NCBI GenBank assembly: GCA_037833965.1
Contig: AP031354.1
Location: 17,586,001 to 17,650,000 of the forward strand
Origin: Marchantia polymorpha subsp. ruderalis
Lineage: Eukaryota > Streptophyta > Marchantiopsida > Marchantiales > Marchantiaceae
Reading direction: 5' to 3'
DNA length: 64,000 nt
Shown: positions 48,436 to 60,652 of the stretch, one piece after another
How positions within the stretch are numbered: the stretch's first letter is position 1
How the letters are laid out: each line of letters begins with the position of its first letter
The notes under the pieces: generated by a model
Databases searched by the model: none
What the model was told of the DNA's origin: nothing
The model's input: only the letters and a program-made list of their open reading frames with translations
Translations under genes and position numbers: made by a program

Positions 48436-49349
48436 CGACTGAGAAAGTTATGTCGGTTTTACTCTTCCGCCGAAGGCGTTCGCCTATCCACACTCCGTCC
48501 GCGGCGATGACCTGGCCGTCCGCGGCGCTTACCTGGCGCAGAAGGCGCCATACACTTTCTACCTCACAAGGCGCATTTCTAGGGCCCAAGGCGGATTTCC
48601 CGCCGACGCCGAAGCGCCTGTGCACAGGCGAACGCCTGTGCGCAGGCGAACTTCCTTCGTCCGCGCATAGGACAAAACTTTCTTCGCCTGTGCGCAGGCG
48701 GAAAGCTGAGTATCTTGCGACCTTCATAACTCCCGGAATTCTCCTCCGTTTGTGGCTTTCTTGGGCTCGTTAGAATCAGCGCGTCGAGTTCTTTCCAACG
48801 AGACCCTAACCAAGTCGAGGCGTTGCGCATTGAGAAAGTTATGAGGGTTTCACTCTTCCGCCGAATGCACTCTCCCGTATCGCCGAAGGCGTTGACCCGA
48901 AGGCGTTGACCGAAGGCGTCTACCGCCCAAGGCGCATCTTCCGGCGGTTCTTCCGCCGAAGGCGTACCGCCAAAGTCGCTCTACCGCCGAAGGCCCCCCA
49001 TCAGTAACTTCCGACACTCATAACTCAGTGATCTCTCATCCGTTTCACAAGTTCTTGGGCTCGTTAGAACGAGCGTCGCGAGCTCTTTCCAACAAGACCC
49101 GAAGCAACTCAAGGCGTTACGAATTGAGAAAGTTATGAGTGATCTACCGCCGAAGGTGCTCGAAGCGGATCCTGCAGCATGAACCGCCCGTTCCGTCCCA
49201 AGCGTCCCACTGTGGCCTAAGCCCAAAACCCCTTGACTGTCCTCGATCCTCTGGTTTCGCGTACCGATTACTATTTACAGCTACTGCCGCGGTACTTACT
49301 ATTCAAAAATGTTTTAATTCTGACAAAAAACAAAAAGTGGGTTACCATA
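48436..49349 (-). repeat. LTR remnant H (U3 end only)
   Basis: Its right end reads AAAGTGGGTTACCATA on the plus strand, a slightly decayed LTR terminus (ACCACA expected). It contains two 37-nt modules (48766-48802 and 49060-49096), CCTGTGCACAGG palindromes and a dense run of GCCGAAGGC-type repeats (48.88-48.99 kb). It mixes family-1-like and C-like segments. The left part is missing. No gene. Confidence 0.75.
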
Positions 49350-50904
49350 GGGATCCCACTGCCTGAGCCTCTGTTTCGGCTCGATCTTCGGTTCTCGAAG
49401 GGGTCGGCGCCGCAGTAACTTTTGTCACCCTTGCACCGCCCGCTTCTACTGCCTGCTCTTCCGGCGCGATCTGCGAGGAAGGTGTCTTCGCCGGAGGTGT
49501 GTGCGCCGAAGGCGCCCGCACAATGGTCGCCGGTCTTGTCCGATTCGCAGTCGGCGAGCCTGGCCGACTCTCAGTTGACCGACTCGCAGTCGGCCGACTA
49601 GCAGTTGTCCGACTGGCAGTCGGATCCACCCTGCGCGTCTCTACTCCACTTGGCCTGCTTGCTGGAGGCGTTTTCTCAGAAGCGCCTTCTGCCGAAGACG
49701 ACCCTCTGAGAGTTGTTGGCTCTTCAGCCAAACTCCCTTCTGCTTCCGGCCTGCTGTCCGGTTCAACGTGCTGCTCAGTTGGCCGTCCTTTAGTCGCCCG
49801 ACTCGCAGTCGGCCGACTGTCTTCTTCTGAAGGCATCCGCGCCTTCTGAGCAGAGCGGTTCACCGACCTCCCCAGAATCTGCGCGATTATCTCCTCCTGC
49901 GTGGGCAAGATACTCCGCCGGACTGGAGTACGCCTGGTCTCCTCACTACTAGTTGGCAACACCATCTTGCGTGCCTTCTGTTTCGGCCGGCTGTGAAGCT
50001 CGTGGGTTGGCCGACTCCGAGTCGGCGCAGCGGGAGCTTCCGGCTGCCTGTCTTCAGGTCTCTCATCCCATTTCCGCTTCCGCGGTGCGCGCTCACTTCG
50101 ACGCTCTTCTGCTGCTCTTGCCGGAGCCGGAGCTGGATTGGCAGGTGCTTCGTCCGGATCTGTGTCCACTTCAGCCTCCCGCAAGTATCTACCCGGATTA
50201 CTCCGGGTCAGCAGCGGAAATTGTGTCCGCTCTGAAGCTGTCAAACATCCCATCGCTCGATAAAACACGATCAGGTAAGGCGAAAGATGATTGAGGGTCC
50301 CTCCTCTCTCTTCTTGTGCATGTTGGCGCGTCACCTTCCACAGGAGCCGTGCCCAATGAACCGGAGCTCCTGACAACACTAGCTCCACAAATTCCACTTG
50401 CCAACCATGCATGTAGGCGGTCTTGGTCGGCTGCAATATCTGAAGCAACGCAGTCGCGACATTTCTCCGCAATCGATCTTTGTAATCCCGCGTCCGGAAA
50501 CCGTTCTTGGGATGCTTGCCAACTTTGAAAAGATCATTGTAGGACACTTCTTCCTCCTTCGACACCTTCACGCTCTCGGCCTCGAAGAGGAGATACCCTT
50601 CCTCGCCTACACACCTTCCTAACACCTGCGCCCAGTGACTAATGTCCCACCTCTCGGGGTGTGGGCGGAATCCGCGCGAGGGCTGGTGTTTCTCTTGCAA
50701 ATACTCGCGCACCATCTCCGGACACGTACAATTCCATCCCCACAGGAGGAAATCAAGCTTCAACCTTGTCAACACATCTTGGAATGCGCGCAGACCGATC
50801 TGCGGCACTCTAAGTGGAGACACTCGCAGCTGAGGAACCTTCGACATCTTTCTTGCTTTTCCTGCACACATAAAGACGTTCGTCCCTTCCGCTCGATCTC
50901 TCAC
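49350..50904 (-). pseudogene. U3-encoded ORF of LTR F, N-terminal half (family 2)
   Basis: About 518 codons closely matching the D ORF: LDFLLWGWN, RTRDYKDRLRR, HLSPYLIVFYR and the Pro/Arg-rich middle. It is truncated at 49350 by LTR remnant H, so the coiled coil and basic tail are lost. The conserved internal start is Met20 of the frame (near 50847), preceded by a poorly conserved leader. Confidence 0.82.
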
Positions 50905-51879
50905 AATCGCCGCTGCGCGTCGGCCGCTCAGACCCTGACTGAAATTGCTCTCTCTTCTCTCTGCAGGTCTCTCCGCCCTTGCGCTTAATCTCTGAAGCTG
51001 GAAAACTCACAATCAAGAATGAGAGAATGAGACTGGAGAGCAGACTTTTCTTCTCCGAATTCAAGATCGCCCAACGCGCTCACTGGGTACAATCAAACTT
51101 GATTACACAGCCGGCTATACGGCCTAACGGTTCTCCCTCGCATGCTCGAATTCACGACTCCGCACTGCGCGCATTCGCATGCGTGAACGTTGAATTCTCT
51201 CGACGCCATCGTCTTCCGGACTCGAGTTCGCCATCGTTTTCCGGACTCGAGTTCGCCGCAGTGGAGCGTATGCGTCGACTATGTTGTCTTTTCCCAACCT
51301 GCCCATCGCCGGAGGCGTATCGCCGCTGGCGTATTCCTTCGCCGACGGCGCATATCCCGCCGGCGCAAATTATGCCAGCGCACCCGCCTGTCCGCGCCAC
51401 GTCGGAGGCGTACATCAGGCCGGCGCTTCTCTTCCGCTGTTCAGCCGCCAAAGGCGCTTCCGCCTCTGACTTGATCTCCTCTTATGAGCGCGTGGTTCCG
51501 CCGAAGGCGCATCGCTGAAGGCATACGGGGGTCATTTCCGACGGTGAACCCTAGCGCGAACAGCGCATGTCCGGATGCGAGTTTTCCGACGCTCATAACT
51601 TCTTTGTCCCTGATCCATCTCCAGCGCTCTTGGGCTCGTTAGAACGAGCGTCCCAAGCTCTTTCCAATGAGGCCTCAACCAACTAGAACTACCGCGAATC
51701 CTGATCGTTATGAAGGTTTCCCTCCCGCTACAACGGCGCATCGCCGAAGGCGCACTCATGGTCGGAAGCCTTCAGAGGTCCTTGCCGGCTTCTGACGTCT
51801 TCAGCGACATCTCCTCCGGAGGTGTCTGTGCCGGAAGCGTACCTTCCCTAAGCGCTGGAGGCGCGTGGGTAGGGACACC
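49350..51879 (-). repeat. Truncated family-2 LTR F, left part
   Basis: Matches the U3 of D from the middle of the ORF up to GGGACACC, where LTR G is inserted. The R-U5 half and the C-terminal part of the ORF are missing at the H junction (GGGATCCCACTGC). The stretch 50905-51879 has no gene; it holds a 37-nt module (51635-51671) and scattered mini-hairpins. Confidence 0.85.
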
Positions 51880-52826
51880 TGTAATAACCCACTAAAGGCT
51901 AAAACTGCAATATAGTGGTAGAAAGGTCGAACCCACAGGGACAGAGGAACACACAGGGTACAAAGTGTCACGTTTAACAGACTATTGAGGAGTTTGAATT
52001 CTCAGGCGACTGTCACTCCCAGAAATACTGCAAGTGTCCACTCGGAGCGCACTCGGAGGTCGCACAGTGCAGCGTAACACACACACACACACACACACCT
52101 GAAACTACAAAAACACAACCCAGAGATCCGTTAGGACCTATACTCAAGATTTCAGGGGGGAAGTCTCTAAAGAGTACACTCAGCGAAGCTGTGGGTAGTG
52201 ACTTCCAACTCTGGCTTTTACAACACTTCCACTAGCTTGCTGCTAGCGTAGGAAACCCGGGTTGGACTGCCTACTTCGGATCGAAGTCACTCATACGCGG
52301 TGAACAACACTCTCAACTCACAAAATGCGCAGAGAACACAGGTCCGCACAGAAAGACTCACTGAGAAACATTCCAGTAACACAACAACAGTCTATTGAAG
52401 AGTTTGAATTCTCATGCACTTGTCATTCCCAGAAATACTACAGGGGTTACCCTGAAGGCACCTACTGCAACGTAACCTGAATTTACAACCAAGGCTTACC
52501 CGAAGTAGCAAAACTTCACTTTGGCATTTAGGGGAAAAATCCCGAAGGAGTACAATCAGGAACAAACACTCGAAGGTGCAGGGGCGAAACTATTCAAGTA
52601 TCTAACTAGTCAGTGGCTCTGAGCATCGGCAATCACCCGCAGGTGTAGATCCGAACTACTCTAGTCTCTAACCAATGTACTAGCTCTGAACATTCGGCCG
52701 AAGGCCTTCAGCTACAAAATGCGGAACGCCAAGTGGTAGCTCCTCTTGCGTGGTGACAGGACTAAGGACACAAACACGCAGAGAAAATGAGTTCCTGATC
52801 TGCACTTCAGAAATTGGGAAAGAACC

Positions 52827-52855
52827 CAAGGCAAAACGCCTTGAACTATTTTATA
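52827..52855 (-). promoter_or_regulatory. LTR core promoter: TATA box and hairpin (G)
   Basis: Minus strand TATAAAATA (52847-52855) and CAAGGC-GTTTT-GCCTTG (52827-52843). The hairpin has A:T in place of the C:G pair of E and A, a paired change within family 1. Confidence 0.7.
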
Positions 52856-52891
52856 CCTTCTAAGTCCTAACTAGCACTACATTGCACTACG

Positions 52892-55800
52892 CTATACGCC
52901 TGCACGGAACCACGCTACACTACACTCCGCGGAACCGGTGCTACGTCTCCTGCGCGACGGATTGCCGCGCACTAACTCCCTACCCTGCCAGTCTTCCGCT
53001 CGACTGCGCAATCCCAACCGCTGCAACGCCGCGGACACCTCCACCTCGAGGGTGGACATGGTATCCCGCGCCTTCGACAGAAAAGCGTCGAGCTTCTTCG
53101 CTACCTTCCGCCGACTCCTGCTGTCTCCTGCCAACAACCCTGCCGCGCGAAGTTCAAACTCACGCAATGTGAGTTTCTCCTGCGCCGCCACTTCCCAGTG
53201 GGCGTAGCCTTTGAGACAGTGGGCGACACGCCTCGCCGTCTCCTCCTTCGTGTGATCTGCCTCTCGCCTGCGATCCTCTTCAATTACCACTAACTGCGAT
53301 TCGGCCTCCGCACGCTGTGCTCTCAATTCGCCACACTCTGACTGTAGCCTGCGGATTAAATCCTCATCCGCCTGCCGTGCGAGCTAACACTCCGCCAACA
53401 AACGCGTCTGTCGCACGAGCTCTTCTGACAAAATCTGATTCTGAGTTTTCTCAGACATCAAATCCTGCGTGGTCTGCACCACATCCCTGGTGAGCTCTTC
53501 CAATCTCTCCTTCCGCATCCTGTCGAGGGCGTGCGATTTCCTCTCAAGGTTGTACTGCCCCCATAAACAGGCATGCTTCTCCCTCAATTCCTTCAACTCC
53601 TGGTCCACCCTAGCTAGTAGCTTGCTAGTGTGGACTTTAGTGCGAGTCCGCCTGCGCACTAATTCGATGTAAGATCCCGGCTGAATTGGATCGGCGTATT
53701 TATCGAATTTGCGATCCAAGTACTTCAGCAACGGAATCACCTGCTCAGAGAGCGCCGCCGCCGGCGCTCCAACAATTTCCTCCTCCTCCTCCTCGGTATC
53801 TCTTGCTCCCGACATTGCTTCGGTGGAGCCTCCGTCGTCATCATCCGAGTTGAGGATTTCAGTCGCCATTGATTGCGTTGGCGACTGTCCCGAGTGGGGC
53901 TACATGTTGTCGACGTGTGCTGCCTCCGAAGGCACCGCTGCAGCCTCGCTGCTCTTCGCCAAAATGTCTAAGGTGGTGGGCGAATGTGGCCGTGCTACAT
54001 CCTCGTCGCCCGCTTGTCGGTCTTCAATCGTATCCTCTCTGCCGCCGACGTCCGCCGCCGAAGGCGATAGAGCGGAGGGTGTCTGCGCGGGGTTTGATTG
54101 CGCATCGCGCACCGAAATTTTGTCCCGCGGACAGTCAATCCGCTCCTCCGTCAAGGGCTGCTCCCTCGATCGGTCCTGCGCGGGGGCTGTGCCTGGCCTG
54201 TGCGCAGGCGCAAATGCCGGCGCCTTGTCCGCCACAGGCGCAGCGCCGAAGGCGTCTATCGCCAAAGGCGACATAGCCGGGGGCCGCTCGCCCGATGTCC
54301 CTTGGCCCGTAGGCCCTACCGCCGAAGGCGCTTCTACCAGCGGATTACCCGCCGATGGTGCGGACTCCGCACGCTCCCTGCTCGCATCTCCTCGGCCCGA
54401 AGGCCCTGGCGCCGAAGGCGCAAATCGCGGCGCGTTGTGCGCCGGAGGGTCTGGCCCCGAAGGCCTGTGTCCTGTAGGCGGATCTTCCGCCGGCTCCTTC
54501 CCCTTCCTACGTTGGAACGTGGGTGATTCCTGCCTGTGCACAGGCGGCACGTGTGGAGGTGACCTGTGCACAGGCGACCTTTGCACAGGCGAGCGCCTGT
54601 GCACAGGCGGACTGCTTCTTCCCACGCGTAGGCGTAGGTCCACGTCCGCTTGTGGTCGCCGATCCGTCGAGGCTCGCCCGTCCGTTGAGGCTCGCCTGTG
54701 CGCAGGCGGAACACCTGTCCGCAACGCACGTGGTAACTCCGGAGGCCCTTGGCCCGTAGGCGGCCTCTCATCCGACGAGGGTGCAGCGTGGTCCGTTGCT
54801 CCTGCAGACGTCCGCGCTCCCTCGTTCTTTTCTGGCGACGCACTTCCTTTCTCCGTCGCAATCGTCGCCGTGTCCGCGCTGCTGGCTGGTAACACAAGCC
54901 TGCGCGCCTTCTGCTTCGGCCGGCTGTACGATTCGTACAACGGCCGCGGTCGAATGGGAGCCGTGGGTTCTTGATGCTGCTCCTCTTCGGACTCCTCTCT
55001 CCATCGCCGCTTCCGCGGCACTCTTGCTGCAGGAGTATTCCTCCCTTCGTCCCTCCGCCTTGACGGAGTAGAAGTCGGCGACTCCTCTGCATCAGTGTCG
55101 ACCTCATTCTCCCGCACATACCTCCCGGGATGGTCGACGGACAACGGCGGAAAACGAGCACGCTCCGCCGCGGTCAAACAATTTCGCTGTCGATAAAAAT
55201 TGATGAGGAAAGGAGAGAGATGATTTAGAGTTCCCCCTTTCTACTCAAAAGCGTGCTGTCGCATCACCCTGTGCAGGATGCTCGCCCAGTGAATTGGAGT
55301 TCCCTCGATGATGCACTCCACAAAAGAGACCTGCCACAATGTGATGTAGCAGGCGCGGTGTGGCTGCAGTAATTGTAGCAGCGCCGTAGCCAAAGTTCGG
55401 CGGAATCGATCCTTGTAATCGCGGGTCTTGTACCCATTCTTGGTAGACTTCCCCCGCTTGAACAGCTCCACAAATTGCGCCTCTTCCTGCTTGGACACCT
55501 TGACGCTCTCACTATCGAAGAGGAGGTGCCCTGGGATGCCGGCACATCTCCCCAATGCCTGCGCCCAATCTTGGACCGTCAATCGATCAACATGCGGCCG
55601 CAATCCGCGCGTAGGTGGTCCCTGTGGCTCTAGCCACTCGCGCACCATATCCACACAGATGTAGTTCCATCCCCATAGCAAGAAATCGAGCTTTCTTGCT
55701 ATCAGGCGCTCCTCGAAAGCGCGCAGCCCGTTCTGTGGTAGTCGGAGCGGCAACATCCGCAATCGGCCCAGTCTCGTTATTGCGTTCTTGGAGTTCGCCT

Positions 55801-56032
55801 GCTTGCTAATTCTCCTTCCGCTCCGCTCGAGCTCCTTTCTTCCTCGGCAAACTCTAATCTCCCTCAATTCCAAATCACGCGCACTCACTTCTCCCTCAAT
55901 TACCAAGAAATCCTCTGCGCGGCGATGTCGAGAATGCTTAGCAGCCAGCAGATGGACGCTCGCAGCTCGCACTAGAGAATGGAATCGCAAATTCAAGAAT
56001 GGAACGCTCTCCGCCTCCCGGTCGAAGGTCAT
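52892..56032 (-). pseudogene. U3-encoded ORF of LTR G with three nonsense codons
   Basis: Full-length (about 1046 codons), with the reading frame kept end to end. It is interrupted only by single-base nonsense changes at 55241-55243, 53900-53902 and 53384-53386; the first replaces a Glu codon of the intact copies, the other two Gln codons. All conserved blocks of the intact family-1 ORF are recognisable. Confidence 0.85.
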
Positions 56033-57044
56033 GGTCGGCTATTGCTCGTGAAGGACGACTCAATTGATGGCCGCGCCGGCTCTACGCTAAAACGATCTCC
56101 GCTCTCACGCGCGGCTTCACGCTCCGCCGACGCCGATTTAACTCTCACGCTCGAATTGACGAATTTGAACTCCGCGAGCGTACTACGCCGCGGACACGGG
56201 TGCGCAGCGCCGAAGGCGTATTTTCCGCCTTGCTCGGTACACTCGTACGTACCGCTCCTCAGCCAATCCTCCTCTGCCTCGGCGCGTGTGTCCGCATGTC
56301 GGACAAAAGTTCAACTCCTGCCTGCGCGCAGGCGGACTCCTCGGCGGATTCTCCGCCGGCGCGGAACTTCACCCTCCTGTGCACAGGCGCTCGCCTGTGC
56401 GCAGGCGAAGTCCGTCCGCGTCGATGCGCTGGCGCGGAAGGCGTTGACCGCGGTCAACCGACTCCGTCCAGACTGTCCGTTCCTTGTCTCTCCGTCGGCG
56501 CTCTCACCGCCGCAACTCCGTCCGTCCAAGAGCGCATCCATCCGTCCCGTCCAAACCCTATTTCGCCTGTGCGCAGGCGAACTTCCTTCGTCCGCGCATA
56601 GGACAAAACTTCTCCGCCTGTGCACAGGCGAAGAGCTGAGTATCTTACAACCTTCATAACTCCCGGAGTCCTCATCCGTTGTTGGCGTTCTTGGGCTCGT
56701 TGGAATCAGCGCGTCGAGCTCTTTCCAATGAGACCCTAACTAAGTCAAGACGTTTGGAGGTTGACCTAAATATGAAGGATTTCCCTACCGCCGCGGACAC
56801 AGCGCCGAAGGCGGATTTTGCGCCTTGCGCCGTAGGGATCCTAACTGCAGAGCTCGCAGGGAGGGTGGTGCCCTTCCTTACCGCTGCACCCAACTCCTAG
56901 ATTCTATGAGGTCCCTCGAGAATCTCTGTGATCTTCCGAATTTACTCTGTTTTGATGCACCGCAGGCTATTTATATCGCTGCCGTGGTACAGTTTTCCAA
57001 AAATGTTTTAATTTCCTCAAAATTACCAAAAGTGGGGTACCACA

Positions 57045-57238
57045 ACACCTCAGTAAAGAAGATATTGCCGAAGGCGTTTGGCGCTGGTACGTCCAACTCC
57101 GCAATTCTTTGTGGTCTCGTGACAATCTCCTCAATCCACTCTATTTAACGTACCATTTCCTAACTACAGACACTGCTTCGGTACTTCTTTTCTAAAATTG
57201 TTTAAATTCTGCAAAAAAACAAAAAGTGTGTTACCACA
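57045..57238 (-). repeat. Truncated family-2 LTR F, right terminus
   Basis: Resumes with ACACC, the duplicated target of G, and ends AAAAAGTGTGTTACCACA, matching the terminus of D. The following CTCAG may be F's target duplication. Confidence 0.88.
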
Positions 57239-57239
57239 C

Positions 57240-57610
57240 TCAGATTAGATCTTGACTTTGTTGTGCAAGCGCACAGCATACGTGAGTCACACTTAATGCA
57301 TCAGTGTGATGATACACTCGATGTCGTCACCTGATAACAAAGAGTTCACCCTACTCTGTGATTGGACAATGATGTTAGAAGGTCAGATTAGATCTTGACT
57401 TTGTTGTGCAAGCGAATACGTGAGTCACACTGAATGCATCAGTGTGACGATACACTCGATGTCGTCACCTGATAACAAAGAGTTCACCCTACTCTGTGAT
57501 TGGACAATGATGTTAGAAGGTCAGATTAGATCTTGACTTTGTTGTGCAAGCGAATACGTGAGTCACACTGAATGCATCAGTGTGACGATACACTCGATTT
57601 CGACACCTGA
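57240..57610. repeat. Tandem repeat (138-143 bp unit, about 2.6 copies) with internal dyad
   Basis: Units start at 57240, 57383 and 57521 (TCAGATTAGATCTTGACTT). Copies 2 and 3 carry a perfect dyad, arms GTCACACTGA and TCAGTGTGAC around ATGCA, at 57424-57448 and 57562-57586; copy 1 (57286-57310) has two mismatches. Each unit also has ACGTGAGTCA and, in copies 2-3, TGACG, resembling plant bZIP sites; units 1-2 contain ATTGG (inverted CCAAT). The third copy decays after about 57590. The sequence is AT-richer than the LTRs and has no LTR motifs. Confidence 0.8.
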
Positions 57611-57738
57611 CAAAGAAGATTTCAAAGTTCATCTTCATTGAATTTTTATAACCTATTCAAGCAAGTGGATGCTTTGACAACTGAGTGGCACATGCGCTGT
57701 CGGCCTGGTTGACAATGCCTCTTGTGCTTTCTTTTTTC

Positions 57739-57745
57739 TATATAA
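57739..57745 (+). promoter_or_regulatory. Candidate TATA box of a non-LTR gene
   Basis: TATATAA, 68 bp upstream of the ATG at 57807 and downstream of the tandem repeats. The position and AT-rich context fit a plant promoter; no transcript evidence is available. Confidence 0.4.
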
Positions 57746-57806
57746 CTCTACATAACTTGTAGGTTCAGAATAAAGTGGTAAGCTCTTTGGAATTTTACTA
57801 AACATA

Positions 57807-58087
57807 ATGTTGAAGAACTTTGAACAGAGTAGAAGCGCAATCGAGGTTCTCGATTGCTTATATGATTATTATTCTACCTCAACTGCCAAGCATGTGAGCT
57901 CATGCACAGTTCTAGTTCCAGAGTCTGGTGTTCTTTACACCTCAAACATGAAACTTAAATCGAATTTTGTCCGTGCTACGAGCACTCTTGCTTGTTTATC
58001 GCGACGTATAGAAGTTGATAGATCCAGAATGATACTTGCTGAGCTCAACCTTAAACCTCTCAAGAAGTTACATTTTTTGAAGTTGCT
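57807..58087 (+). pseudogene. Unrecognised ORF start, interrupted by LTR I
   Basis: 93 codons starting MLKNFEQSRS, open up to the LTR insertion at 58088; the four residues after that come from LTR sequence. Composition is ordinary for a soluble protein (SAIEVLDCLYDYY, NLKPLKKLHFLKLL), not low-complexity, and differs from the GC-rich LTR ORFs. No family was recognised. It lies behind a possible promoter (TATA at 57739, tandem repeats at 57240-57610). It may be the first exon of a host gene broken by LTR I, or part of another transposon; the continuation would lie beyond the window. Confidence 0.4.
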
Positions 58088-60652
58088 TGTAATAACCCAC
58101 TAAAGGCTAAAACTGCAATATAGTGATAGAAAGGTCGAACCCACAGGGACAGAGGAACACACAGGGTACAAAGTGTCACGTTTAACAGACTATTGAGGAG
58201 TTTGAATTCTCAGGCGACTGTCACTTCCAGAAATACTGCAAGTGTCCACTCGGAGCGCACTCGGAGGTCGCACAGTGCAGCGTAACACACACACACACCT
58301 GAAACTACAAAAACACAACCCAGAGATCCGTTAGGACCTCTACTCAAGATTTCAGAGGGAAGGTCTATCAAGAGTACACTCAGCGAAGCTGCGGGTAGTG
58401 ACTCCCAACTCCGGCTTTTACAACACTTCCACTAGCTTGCTGCTAGCGTAGGAAACCCGGTTTGGACTACCTACTTCGGATCGAAGTCACTCATACGCGG
58501 TGAACAACACTCTCAACTCACAAAACGCGCAGAGAACACAGGTCCGCACTGAAGGACTCACTAAGAAACATTCCAGTAACACACCATAACAGTCTATTGA
58601 AGAGTTTGAATTCTCAGGCACTTGTCATTCCCAGAAATACTACAGGGGTTACCCTGAAGGCACCTGCTACAGCGTAACCTGAATTTACAACCAAGGCTTA
58701 CACGAAGTAGCAAAACTTCACTTTGGCATTCAAGGGAAAAATCCCCAAGGAGTACAATCAGGAACAAACACTCGAAGGTGTAGGGGCGAAACTATTCAAG
58801 TATCTAACTAGTCACTGGCTCTGAGCATCAGCAATCACCCGCAGGTGTAGATCCGAACTACTCAATCTCGCGCCTTCGACAGAAAAGAGTCTAACTTTTT
58901 TGCCACCTTCCGCCGACTCCTACTGTCACCTGACAACAATCCGGCTGCACGAAGCTCCAACTCACGCAGTGTGAGTTTCTCCTGCGCCGCCACTTCCCAG
59001 TGGGCGTAGCCCTTGAGACAGTGGGCGACTCGCCTCGCCATCTCCTCCTTCGTGCGATCTGCCTCTCGTCTGCGATCATCTTCAATTACCATCAACTGCG
59101 ATTCGGCCTCCGCACGCTGCGCTCTCAATTCCCCGCACTCCGACTGTAGCCTGCGGATTAAATCCTCATCCGCCTGTCGTGCGTGCTGACATTCTGCCAA
59201 CAACCGTGTCTGTCGCACGAGCTCCTCTGACTGATTCTGATTCTAAGTCTTCTCAGAAATCAATTTTTCCGTGGTCTTCACCACATCCCTGGTGAGCTCG
59301 TCCAGTCTCGCCTTCTTCAATGTGTCGTAGTGGGTGTGCGTCTTCCGCACGAGATTATACTGTCCCCTCAAACAGTCATGCTTCTCTCGCAACTCCTTCA
59401 GCTCCCGGTCCACCCTAGCTAGTAGCTTGCTGGTGTGGACTTTACTGCGAGTCCGCCTGCGCACTAATTCGATGTAGGATCCCGGCTGGAGTGGATCGGC
59501 GTATTTATCAAATTTGCGATCCAAGTACTTCAGCAACGGTATTACCTGCTCAGAGAGCGCCGCCGCCGGCGCTCCAACAATTTCCTCCTCCTCCTCCTCG
59601 GTATCTCCGGATCCCGACATTGCTTCTGTAGAGCCTTCGTCGTCATCATCCGAGGGAAGGATTTCGGTCGCCATTGATTGCGTTGGCGACTGACCCGAGT
59701 GGGGCTGCACGTCGTCTACGGGTGCTGCCTCCGAAGGCACTCATGCAGCTTTGCTGCTCCCCGCTAAAATGTTCAAGGCGGTGGGTGAATGTGGTCGTGC
59801 TACATCCCCATCCCCCGCCTGTCGATCGTCGACTGTGTCCTCTTCGCCTGTGAGATGTCCGCCGCCGAAGGCGATCGAGCGGAGTGTGTCTTCGCGGGGT
59901 GTAATTGCGCATCGCGCACCCGAATTTCGTCCCGCGGACAGACAATCCGCTCCTCCGTTAGGTCCTGCTTCCTCGATCGATCCTGCGCGAGGGCTGCGCC
60001 TGGCCTGTGCGTAGGCGCACATACCGGCGCCTTGTCCGCCGCAGGCGCAGCGCCGAAGGCGACATAGCCGGAGGCCGCTCGCCCGATGTCCCTGGCCCCG
60101 AAGGCCCTACCGCCGAAGGCGCATCCACCGGCGGATTACCTGCCGAGGGTGCGGTCTCCGCACGCTCCCTACTCAAAACTCGCTGACCCGAAGGTCCAGG
60201 CGCCGAAGGCGCAAATCGCGGCGCGTTGTACGCCGGAGGGTCTGGTCCCGAAGGCCCTTGACCCGAAGGCAGATCTTCCGCCGGCTCCTTCCCCTTCCTA
60301 CGTTGTATCGGGGGTGAATCCTACCTGTGCGTAGGTGAACGCCTGTGCGTAGGCGAACTTTCTTTGCCTACGCGTAGGCGGAGGTCTACGTCCGCGTGAG
60401 GTCGCCTTTCCGCTGAAGCTCGCCTGTGCGTAGGCGGAACACTCATCCGCATCGCACGTGGTAACTCCGGAGGCCCTTGGCCCGAAGGCCGCCTCTCGTC
60501 CGTCGGAGGTGCAGCGTGGACCGCCCCTCCTGCGGACGTCCGCGCTCCCCCGTTTCTCTCCGGCGACGCACTTCCTTTCTCCGTGGCGATCGTCGCCGTG
60601 TCCGCGCTGCTGGCTGGTAACACAAGCCTGCGCGCCTTCTGCTTCGGCCGGC
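58088..60652 (-). repeat. LTR I, family 1, internally deleted and interrupted by J
   Basis: Starts TGTAATAACCC after TTGCT (probable target duplication). R-U5 runs from 58088 to about 58865 (no gene); a deletion then removes the TATA box and ORF C-terminus. U3 continues to 60652, where J is inserted at CGGCCGGC. The remainder is right of the window. Confidence 0.88.
58866..60652 (-). pseudogene. U3-encoded ORF of LTR I, decayed fragment
   Basis: Coiled-coil and acidic segments are recognisable (SYIELVRRRTRSKVHTSKLL, TEEEEEEIVG). Nonsense codons near 59243 and 59741, frameshifts between about 59.9 and 60.3 kb, the C-terminal deletion and the J insertion make it a pseudogene. Confidence 0.82.

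Larger units (their letters stand above)
51880..57044 (-). repeat. Solo LTR G, older family-1 copy (5165 bp), duplication ACACC
   Basis: TGTAATAACCC...GGGGTACCACA, flanked by ACACC at 51875-51879 and 57045-57049, inserted in LTR F. It is more diverged than E and A, and its ORF carries three nonsense codons. Non-coding parts are R-U5 (51880-52891, with an AC microsatellite) and U3 (56033-57044, with palindromic repeats). Confidence 0.94.

Noticed and set aside
57240-57610. Possible CRISPR-like array
   Set aside because: Long, nearly identical 138-143 bp tandem units without short repeats and unique spacers; the context is eukaryotic.
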